A stretch of DNA of 5,081 nt from an uncultured Bacteroidales bacterium (lineage in GTDB: Bacteria > Bacteroidota > Bacteroidia > Bacteroidales > UBA932), in NCBI GenBank assembly GCA_937898205.1, contig CALEJC010000194.1:1-5081 (forward strand), read 5' to 3'. Shown in pieces: positions 1 through 5,081 of the stretch. The notes under the pieces are model-generated. The model was not told the DNA's origin, did no database searches, and was given only the letters and a program-made list of their open reading frames with translations. The number at the start of each line of letters is the position of its first letter. The stretch's first letter is position 1. The translations under genes were made by a program, and so were the position numbers.

Positions 1-103
1 ATAGGACTCGGGATGGACGCCCGTGCAACTTGGAGAAAGCCGCTTCCGCACAGAGACTGCAGCTGTGGCTGCTACTGCGGCGGTCTATTTCCACTTCTTA
101 TAG
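1..103 (+). CDS. rsmE: C-terminal fragment of 16S rRNA (uracil-1498-N3)-methyltransferase RsmE
   Basis: Reading from base 5 to the TAG at 101-103, the translation ends in GWTPVQLGESRFRTETAA followed by VAATAAVYFHFL. The LGxSRxRTETA signature is the conserved SAM-binding C-terminal knot region of RsmE, a SPOUT-family enzyme that methylates N3 of U1498 in 16S rRNA in the cytoplasm. In family members it lies ~15-25 residues from the C-terminus, as here. About 33 codons are visible; the rest would lie to the left. The gene converges on tsaC, with 33 bp between the two stop codons and a terminator hairpin in that gap. One oddity: the codon before GAC (bases 2-4) is TAG in this frame. Removing one G from the GG at 4-5 would give I-D-S-G-W, which fits the family pattern A-I-E-N-G-[YFW], so a 1-base insertion or an edge error is likely. 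Identity rests on one short motif. Confidence 0.62.
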
Positions 104-110
104 AAAAAGC

Positions 111-134
111 AAAGGGAGCCTGACTGCTCCCTTT
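111..134 (-). terminator. Rho-independent terminator of the operon, possibly bidirectional
   Basis: A perfect 9-bp inverted repeat pairs 111-119 (AAAGGGAGC) with 126-134 (GCTCCCTTT) around a 6-nt loop. On the minus strand it starts 2 nt after the tsaC stop codon and is followed by GCTTTTTC, a U-rich tract typical of intrinsic termination. On the plus strand it lies 7 nt after the rsmE stop and is followed by TATTAT, with four T's at 132-135, so it may also end the rsmE transcript, though less efficiently. Confidence 0.85.
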
Positions 135-136
135 TA

Positions 137-739
137 TTATGGTCTGAGGATTTCGATTTCGCCACCAAGTCCCACCTTCAGGATCTGGGAGCTTCGCCCT
201 GTCGAGCCTCGCTCAAGCTGCCTAGGCACCACATAATCCACTGCCGAGACAATCTCTTCCGAGATCTCCTTAAAACACTCCGGAGTGTCTTCTCCGGAAA
301 TATTTGCAGATGTGCTCACAAGCGGCGCGCGGAGCCTTTTTACCAGCTCCTTGCAGAATGCACCACCTCCGTCTTCCGGCCTCTGCTCTTCGTCAGAATA
401 AGGAATCCTGATGCCGACAGAACCATCCTCTGCAAGCACATTGTCTGCAAGGTATTGACCTTCAGGATAGATGATTGTCATCGGTTTGTCATTGACCTCC
501 ACCAGATCGATAGCAATCGAAGGGATCTCCTTGACGTGTTTTGCAACCATATCCAGATCACTTGCGAGCAAAATCAACGATTTTGCATCAGAACGACGCT
601 TGATCTTGAAAACCTTTTCTACTGCTTCTGCATTGCGTGAGTCGCAACCTATTCCCCACACAGTATCTGTGGGATAAAGGATTACTCCTCCGTCTTTGAG
701 CACTTGAAGAGCCTCTGCGATGATGGGTTTGATGTCCAT
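137..739 (-). CDS. tsaC: L-threonylcarbamoyladenylate synthase (TsaC/Sua5/YrdC family)
   Basis: This 200-residue protein makes threonylcarbamoyl-AMP from threonine, bicarbonate and ATP. That is the first step of t6A37 modification of ANN-decoding tRNAs; TsaD with TsaB/TsaE then transfers the group. One YrdC domain fills the protein. Visible motifs are YPTDTVWGIGCD (22-33), the basic KIKRRSDAKS stretch (45-54) in the place of the family's KxR substrate-binding motif, VGIRIP (108-113) and STSANISG (142-149). The length matches the short TsaC form without the Sua5 C-terminal domain. The start at 739 is chosen because the YrdC domain begins directly after it and the upstream stop codon ends 1 nt before (TAA-T-ATG). 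A longer reading from 817 would add 26 residues, all inside the rhomboid gene. It is the last gene of the operon, with the terminator 2 nt after its stop. It has no Shine-Dalgarno, so coupled translation is likely. Confidence 0.95.
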   Translation of the reverse strand: MDIKPIIAEALQVLKDGGVILYPTDTVWGIGCDSRNAEAVEKVFKIKRRSDAKSLILLASDLDMVAKHVKEIPSIAIDLVEVNDKPMTIIYPEGQYLADNVLAEDGSVGIRIPYSDEEQRPEDGGGAFCKELVKRLRAPLVSTSANISGEDTPECFKEISEEIVSAVDYVVPRQLERGSTGRSSQILKVGLGGEIEILRP

Positions 740-740
740 A

Positions 741-1445
741 TTAGAAATTGTATTTGTCAAATAAAGTACCTCTTGTCCTCCAATACTTGATGAGAAGGAA
801 GCCAAAGAGTGCACCACCTAAGTGTGCAAAGTGGGCGATATTGCCTCCTGAACCTGAAAGACCTGTGAGAAGCTCTATGCCGATGAAGAGCAATGTCATT
901 GATTTTGCACTCATTGTGATTGGCGGGAAAAGCAGTGTCATGCGCGACTGCGGGAAGAGCATTGCATAGGCGATGAGGATGCCATAGATTGCACCGGATG
1001 CACCGACTGTAGGAGTCACCTTGAGAAGGGCTATCTGCCTGAGTGCCTCCTGGTTACCCAACGCCGCACCGTCCATATATGACTGCATCTGCATATATTC
1101 TACACCTGTGTGAAGCGCTGCCGCGCCAAATCCGCAGATAAAATAGAAAAGCAGGAATTTCTTTGTTCCGATGATGTTTTCCACAATCGAGCCAAACATA
1201 TACAGCATGTACATATTGATTAGCACATGGAAGAAACCACCGTGCATAAACATGTGAGAGAGAGGCTGCCAGATGTGGAAATAGTGTGATGTGGGATAAA
1301 ACAAAGCAAAGTTTTCTATCATCGCAGCCTTATTGATCAGAGTTGCAATGTAGAAAAAGATGTTGATAATAATTATCGTACGGGTCACTTTGGGTGCACC
1401 CGAGAGAAATCCTCTGTTTTGGTTTGAATATTCGAAATAAGCCAT
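741..1445 (-). CDS. Rhomboid family intramembrane serine protease
   Basis: A 234-residue polytopic inner-membrane protein that, by family, cleaves single-pass membrane proteins within or beside their transmembrane segment. Six membrane segments can be placed at about 21-41, 64-84, 97-114, 148-165, 177-197 and 203-221. The catalytic dyad is present: S150 in GASGAIYG of segment 4 and H208 in HFAHLGG of segment 6. H73 and N77 (HVLIN) in segment 2 match the HxxxN pair that forms the oxyanion hole in GlpG. The N-terminus is short and has no extra cytoplasmic domain. The loop between segments 3 and 4 (about 115-145) is long and holds a Met/Gln-rich stretch; its role is unknown. The ATG at 1445-1443 follows the mutL stop directly (TAAATG), which fixes the start and suggests translational coupling. 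The substrate is not known. Rhomboid genes beside mutL are, from memory, a recurring arrangement in Bacteroidales. Confidence 0.95.
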   Translation of the reverse strand: MAYFEYSNQNRGFLSGAPKVTRTIIIINIFFYIATLINKAAMIENFALFYPTSHYFHIWQPLSHMFMHGGFFHVLINMYMLYMFGSIVENIIGTKKFLLFYFICGFGAAALHTGVEYMQMQSYMDGAALGNQEALRQIALLKVTPTVGASGAIYGILIAYAMLFPQSRMTLLFPPITMSAKSMTLLFIGIELLTGLSGSGGNIAHFAHLGGALFGFLLIKYWRTRGTLFDKYNF

Positions 1446-3245
1446 TTAAAACATTTTTTCTATATCCTCAACGCTCATGATAGACACTATCTTGCGCCCC
1501 GAGGCTGTGAGTTCGGCATGTTCACTTGCAAAAAGCGTGTCAATAAGTTGTTGTGCTTCTGCTTTTGTGACCAAAGAAACCGCATTTGAAGCGCCCAGAG
1601 TGGCAAATCTCTGTGCTAAACGCTGTCTCATGATTTCCGGAAGCGAGCTGCCTTCCTCTGACAAAATGTACAAAATGTCACCAATCATTGCTTCAATCCT
1701 GCCAGAATCATGATTATATGAATCAGGCACTGCATTGACTGTAACCGCATCTTGTCCTTCTATAACTATATCAAAGCCCAGCTTTGAAAGGAGTTCCGAG
1801 TGCTCGCTAAGCAGCAGGCACTGCTCTACCCCAAGCTCTATATGCACAGGGAAGAGAGCCACCTGAGACACCGGCTCATCTGCAGCAAGAGCATTGAGAT
1901 ATTTATCATAAAGGATGCGCTCTCTGGCACGAGGCACATTGACTACCATCACCCCTGACGCTACAGGATATAGGATATATTTACCTTTGACAATCAGGAG
2001 GTTATACTCTTTCTGCATCGGCACATCCTCAAACAGACGAGAATAATCCTCTTTCTTTTCCGGCATCTGAGGGTAGCTTGGGAAGCCACCGGCCGGCTTG
2101 GACGGAGTCTGGACCTCTGACGGACTGTCAAACGGGTTGAACTCAGGGTTGAATGTCGGAGTCGGAGTGCTCAAGCCGCGGTATTCGCTGAAATTCCTTC
2201 CAAGTTCCGGAATCACCGGGGCATTTTCTGTGTCGAAGTCTATACTCGCACCGAAGCTGTTGCGTCCCAGAGTCTCCCTGACCATCGCACTAAGTATCTG
2301 AAACACAAGAGAGTCGTCCTCAAACTTTATCTCAGCTTTGGTCGGGTGTATATTGACGTCTATGCTCTTAGGATCTATCTCCAGGAAGATAAAATATGAT
2401 GGGGTATAACCTTCCGGAATCATCTCTTCGTAGGCCTTCATCACCGCTTTATGAAGGTAAGGGCTGCGGAAGTAGCGCCCGTTGACAAAGAAATATTGCT
2501 TGCCGAGCGTCTTGCGAGCAGAGTCAGGCTTGCCGACAAATCCGCTGACCTTGACGATGGAGCTCTCTCCACGGACATCCACAAGCTCGCCGATTACAGC
2601 AGCTCCCAGAAGATCCTGGATGCGGTATTTCAAGGATTTTGCACTCTTGAGAGAAAACATCTCCTTGCCGTTGCTGCTCAAGGTGAAAGCAACCTCCGGA
2701 CGAGTGATTGCGATGCGGGTAAACTCCTCTACAATGTGCTTCAGCTCAACGGTATCCGACTTGAGGAACTTGCGTCTCGCCGGAGTATTGTAAAACAAGT
2801 CCCGCACAGCAAAGCTGGAGCCCACCGGAGCACTCACAGAAGAAGTCTTGGCCTGCGCTCCCGCGCTGATGCGCACCTGGGTGGCAGTCTCATCGCCTGC
2901 CCGACGTGTCTTCAGTGTGATTTCGCTGACCGCAGCGATGCTCGCAAGAGCTTCTCCGCGGAATCCATAGCTGAGGATCTCCTGCAGGTCTTCTGCAGTG
3001 GCGATTTTGGACGTGGCGTGCCTCTCAAAGCAGAGCACTGCATCACTAGGGCTCATGCCGACGCCGTTGTCAATAACCTGCACAAGGCTGCGACCTGAGT
3101 CGGTGACTATCACATTGACCTGGGTAGCACCGGCATCGATGGCGTTCTCCATCAGCTCCTTGACAACAGAAGCGGGCCTGAGGACCACTTCTCCTGCTGC
3201 AATCATATTTGCTATCTGCGAAGGTAAGACTTTGAGACTCTTCAT
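1446..3245 (-). CDS. mutL: DNA mismatch repair protein MutL
   Basis: A 599-residue MutL, the ATP-driven dimer that links MutS mismatch recognition to strand removal. The N-terminal GHKL ATPase is intact: E30 and N34 in KELMENAIDAG (catalytic base and Mg ligand), DNGVGM (59-64), FERHATSKI (73-81), GFRGEALASI (94-103) and DLFYNTPARRKFL (149-161). The transducer domain follows, with FFVNGR (252-257) and DVNIHPTKAEIKF (296-308), whose K303 corresponds to the ATP-contacting lysine. A Pro/Ser/Thr/Phe-rich linker covers about 335-415. The C-terminal dimerisation domain (about 418-599) lacks the DQHA(X)2E endonuclease motif: the aligned positions read NVPRARERI (436-444). The start at 3245 is chosen because the family's N-terminal motif begins right after it and the upstream stop lies 1 nt away (TAAGATG). 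A start at 3290 would only add 15 residues overlapping the upstream gene. Function as MutL is sure; nuclease activity is doubtful. Confidence 0.97.
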   Translation of the reverse strand: MKSLKVLPSQIANMIAAGEVVLRPASVVKELMENAIDAGATQVNVIVTDSGRSLVQVIDNGVGMSPSDAVLCFERHATSKIATAEDLQEILSYGFRGEALASIAAVSEITLKTRRAGDETATQVRISAGAQAKTSSVSAPVGSSFAVRDLFYNTPARRKFLKSDTVELKHIVEEFTRIAITRPEVAFTLSSNGKEMFSLKSAKSLKYRIQDLLGAAVIGELVDVRGESSIVKVSGFVGKPDSARKTLGKQYFFVNGRYFRSPYLHKAVMKAYEEMIPEGYTPSYFIFLEIDPKSIDVNIHPTKAEIKFEDDSLVFQILSAMVRETLGRNSFGASIDFDTENAPVIPELGRNFSEYRGLSTPTPTFNPEFNPFDSPSEVQTPSKPAGGFPSYPQMPEKKEDYSRLFEDVPMQKEYNLLIVKGKYILYPVASGVMVVNVPRARERILYDKYLNALAADEPVSQVALFPVHIELGVEQCLLLSEHSELLSKLGFDIVIEGQDAVTVNAVPDSYNHDSGRIEAMIGDILYILSEEGSSLPEIMRQRLAQRFATLGASNAVSLVTKAEAQQLIDTLFASEHAELTASGRKIVSIMSVEDIEKMF

Positions 3246-3246
3246 C

Positions 3247-3549
3247 TTAGAGCAGAGAGTAGAATTTTGCAACCAGATACAGGACCGCAAAGATCAGAAT
3301 CATCGTAATGATCCCGATAAAGGTCTGTGTCTTCTTGACATGTCCGCGTGTGCGCTGGTAGTTACCGTCTCTCAGCGCCCCTTTGATGTGTGAGCCGGGA
3401 GTATAAGTCTCCGACTTCATGTCCTTGTCGAGCGTGCCATCTACTGCTCCAAACTTGCGCTTGCGCTCTTCTTCCTCCGGATTGTAGTAGATGGGCTTGT
3501 AGTTGAATACGCGATGCTCGTTATCGCCAAAAAAGTTAAATACACCCAT
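3247..3549 (-). CDS. Conserved small single-pass membrane protein of unknown function
   Basis: A 100-residue protein that I cannot assign to a named family. The N-terminal part has an aromatic-rich motif, HRVFNYKPIYYNPEEEE (12-28), followed by a basic patch (RKRK, 29-32) and a polar middle. One hydrophobic helix at about 76-94 (FIGIITMILIFAVLYLV), preceded by K72 K73, ends the protein apart from a few residues. There is no signal peptide. This suggests a tail-anchored protein with its N-terminal three quarters in the cytoplasm (positive-inside rule, inference). It is the first gene of the operon, with the promoter just upstream, and its stop lies 1 nt from the mutL start. The next ATG is at codon 44, after the conserved-looking N-terminal motif, so 3549 is the most credible start. 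Membership of the operon and a coherent protein argue that it is a real gene. From memory, similar short proteins precede mutL in other Bacteroidales. Confidence 0.85.
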   Translation of the reverse strand: MGVFNFFGDNEHRVFNYKPIYYNPEEEERKRKFGAVDGTLDKDMKSETYTPGSHIKGALRDGNYQRTRGHVKKTQTFIGIITMILIFAVLYLVAKFYSLL

Positions 3550-3553
3550 AACG

Positions 3554-3584
3554 CAAAGTTAAGGAGATTTTGGGAGTATACAAA
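3554..3584 (-). promoter_or_regulatory. Bacteroidota-type promoter for the small protein-mutL-rhomboid-tsaC operon
   Basis: On the minus strand TTTG (3584-3581) is followed by 19 bp and then TAACTTTG (3561-3554). This matches the -33 TTTG / -7 TAnnTTTG consensus of the primary sigma factor in Bacteroides at its usual spacing. Only CGTT separates the -7 box from the ATG at 3549, so transcription would start at or within a few bases of the start codon. Its -33 element is half of a palindrome shared with the opposite promoter. Confidence 0.68.
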
Positions 3585-3616
3585 TTTGGTTTCGTCATTA
3601 AAAACTCATATCTTTG
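3585..3616 (+). promoter_or_regulatory. Bacteroidota-type promoter for the SusC-like gene
   Basis: TTTG (3585-3588), a 20-bp spacer and TATCTTTG (3609-3616) match the Bacteroides -33/-7 consensus exactly. The start site is predicted at about 3620-3623, which leaves an A/T-rich leader of about 55 nt before the ATG at 3676. No Shine-Dalgarno is seen in that leader, as is usual for this phylum. The leader also contains a near-perfect tandem repeat at 3622-3640. Confidence 0.8.
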
Positions 3617-3675
3617 GCAGACAATTACCACAATTCACCAAATTTTATATTTATTAACTAACCAATCATTGTCCG

Positions 3676-5081
3676 ATGAATAAGATCATTAGACTTTGTC
3701 ATTCGGCGCAAATCGCGCTGATGACGTTGGTGGCTTTATTCTTTATGGGGGGCACTGCGTTTGCGCAGACCACCATCAAGGGTGAAGTTATCGATTCTAA
3801 CGGAGAACCTATTATTGGTGCCGGTGTCCTTCAAACGGGCACAACCAATGGTGTCATTACTGACATAGATGGTAAGTTCTCCCTCAGTGTTCCAGCAAAT
3901 GCACAGATTACAGTATCAAGCATCGGTTATAAGGATGCTTTCTTTACTGTAGACGGCAGAGCTTCTTACAAGATCGTTCTTGAAGAAGACTCAGAGATGC
4001 TGGAAGGAGTAGAGGTGGTTGCCTACGGTACACAGAAGAAAGTAACCGTGACAGGCGCTATCTCAAGTGTCAAGAGTGAAGAACTCACACGTACCCCAGT
4101 GAGCTCTGTCAACAACGTGTTGGCAGGTCAGCTTTCCGGTGTGACCACAGTGCAGTACTCAGGTGAGCCTGGTTCTGACGCTGCGACAATCTTTGTCCGT
4201 GGTCAGGGTACTTGGAGCGATTCATCTCCTCTCATCCAGGTTGACGGTGTCGAGAGATCGATGTCCGATATCAACCCTGAAGACATCGAGAGCATCACAG
4301 TGCTCAAGGATGCATCAGCGACTGCCGTTTTCGGTGTGCGTGGTGCCAACGGTGTTGTCCTTGTTACTACCAAGAGAGGTAAGTCAGGAAGCGCAAAGAT
4401 CGATGTAAACACATCAATGTCTGTGCTCACTCCTACCGCCCTTGTAGAGCAGGCTGACTCTTATGGCTACGCCACATTCTACAACGCTATGCGTGCCAAC
4501 GATGGTAACTCTCCTATGTTCTCAGACGACGTGATCAAGAAGTTCCAGGATGGCTCGGACCCTATCCGCTTCCCAAGCATGCGTTGGACTGACTACATCA
4601 TGAAGAAGGCCACTACTCAGAGCAATCACGGTGTCAATATCTCAGGTGGTACAGACAGAGTAAAGTATTTCGTTTCTGTAGGTTACATGACTCAGGGCGG
4701 TCTCTTTGACGAGTTTGACCAGCCATGGGACTACGGCTATCAGTATGACCGATTTAACTATCGTGCCAACCTTGACATCAATGTCACCAAGACTACCAAG
4801 CTCTCATTCAATGTAGCTGGTAATGTAAGTAACGCAGACAAGCCACGCACAGGCCAGGGTTCTTCCGGCATGCTTCGCGAGGTTTACTATGCTACTCCAT
4901 TCTCAAGCCCTGGTATCGTAGATGGCAAGTTCATCGCTACAACCGATGACTACTCAGATGGCATCACTCTCCCATTTGTGGGTTCACATGCGATGTCATA
5001 CTACATCAACCAGCCTGGTTATATCTCAACCAACATCAACAAGCTCCAGATGGACCTTGCATTGGATCAGAATCTTGATAT
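3676..5081 (+). CDS. SusC/RagA family TonB-dependent outer-membrane transporter (5' part)
   Basis: The reading frame is open to the window edge: 468 codons, roughly the first half of a protein family that usually has about 1,000 residues. These transporters import glycans, peptides or other large nutrients across the outer membrane with a SusD-like lipoprotein lid, powered by TonB. A Sec signal peptide covers 1-30 (basic MNKIIR, hydrophobic core, cleavage after AFA before Q31). A carboxypeptidase-regulatory-like beta-sandwich follows (about 32-104, with IKGEVID, GVITDIDGKFSL and SSIGY). EVVAYGTQKK (113-122) is the usual conserved stretch leading into the plug. The plug domain (about 123-235) contains VRGQGTW, PLIQVDGVER, ESITVLKDASA and GANGVVLVTTKRG, all family hallmarks; the barrel starts near 245. 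There is no STN domain, so nothing points to direct anti-sigma signalling. Substrate cannot be told from this half. It is transcribed divergently from the mutL operon; a susD-like gene would be expected downstream. Confidence 0.97.
   Translation, partial: MNKIIRLCHSAQIALMTLVALFFMGGTAFAQTTIKGEVIDSNGEPIIGAGVLQTGTTNGVITDIDGKFSLSVPANAQITVSSIGYKDAFFTVDGRASYKIVLEEDSEMLEGVEVVAYGTQKKVTVTGAISSVKSEELTRTPVSSVNNVLAGQLSGVTTVQYSGEPGSDAATIFVRGQGTWSDSSPLIQVDGVERSMSDINPEDIESITVLKDASATAVFGVRGANGVVLVTTKRGKSGSAKIDVNTSMSVLTPTALVEQADSYGYATFYNAMRANDGNSPMFSDDVIKKFQDGSDPIRFPSMRWTDYIMKKATTQSNHGVNISGGTDRVKYFVSVGYMTQGGLFDEFDQPWDYGYQYDRFNYRANLDINVTKTTKLSFNVAGNVSNADKPRTGQGSSGMLREVYYATPFSSPGIVDGKFIATTDDYSDGITLPFVGSHAMSYYINQPGYISTNINKLQMDLALDQNLD

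Noticed and set aside
30..236. A 68-codon open frame on the plus strand across the rsmE end, the terminator and the end of tsaC
   Set aside because: It is out of frame with the RsmE motif, runs through the terminator hairpin and has no protein-like motif.
740..817. 26-residue N-terminal extension of tsaC starting at 817
   Set aside because: The extension lies entirely within the rhomboid gene, is not similar to YrdC domains, and the ATG at 739 sits 1 nt after the rhomboid stop like the other junctions.
2451..3098. A 215-codon open frame on the plus strand, opposite mutL
   Set aside because: It lies wholly antisense to the conserved ATPase region of mutL and has no recognisable domain or promoter. 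It is explained by the codon bias of the opposite strand.
3246..3290. 15-residue N-terminal extension of mutL starting at 3290
   Set aside because: It overlaps the end of the small membrane protein gene; MutL proteins begin within a few residues of the KVLP..IAAGEV motif, as with the start at 3245.
3561..3566. AAGGAG, a Shine-Dalgarno-like sequence in the divergent region on the plus strand
   Set aside because: No start codon lies at the right distance downstream, and it sits upstream of the predicted plus-strand promoter's -33 element, so it is not in the SusC mRNA.
3550..3675. Search for CRISPR, tRNA, IS ends, attachment sites or a riboswitch in the largest non-coding gap
   Set aside because: Apart from the two promoters, the palindrome and the short tandem repeat, no cloverleaf, long inverted repeat, spaced repeat array or strong hairpin was seen.
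4203..4430. Open frames on the minus strand and in another plus frame within the SusC plug region
   Set aside because: They overlap the strongly conserved plug domain of the SusC-like gene in other frames and carry no motif of their own.

Overview
The window reads as chromosomal DNA from a member of the Bacteroidota, most likely a Bacteroidales species. Three things support this: the 5' part of a SusC/RagA-type TonB-dependent outer-membrane transporter, two promoters of the Bacteroides type (TTTG, then 19-20 bp, then TAnnTTTG), and start codons without Shine-Dalgarno sequences. The genus cannot be fixed from this sequence.

Layout. Positions 1-103 (+) hold the last ~33 codons of what looks like rsmE (16S rRNA m3U1498 methyltransferase), with an in-frame TAG at 2-4 at the very edge of the window. 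A 9-bp hairpin terminator at 111-134 separates it from a convergent four-gene operon on the minus strand. Read in its own direction, that operon is: a 100-residue single-pass membrane protein of unknown function (3549-3247), mutL (3245-1446), a rhomboid intramembrane serine protease (1445-741), and the threonylcarbamoyl-AMP synthase tsaC/ywlC (739-137). The gaps between genes are 1, 0 and 1 nt, so translation is probably coupled along the whole transcript. A 126-bp divergent intergenic region (3550-3675) carries both promoters. Beyond it, the SusC-like gene runs rightward from 3676 off the end of the window.

How the genes fit together. The operon mixes housekeeping functions: mismatch repair, membrane proteolysis and tRNA t6A synthesis, with rRNA methylation in the convergent neighbour. 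There is no obvious single pathway, and the arrangement looks like co-transcription of conserved housekeeping genes. The SusC-like gene is a separate unit, presumably followed by a SusD-like partner outside the window.

No new multi-gene system was found. The points most worth checking are: a palindromic CAAATTTG that appears to supply the -33 element of both divergent promoters; the very short or absent leader predicted for the minus-strand operon; a MutL C-terminal domain whose DQHA endonuclease motif is replaced; and the apparent frameshift in rsmE at the left edge. All stretches without a gene are shorter than 130 bp.
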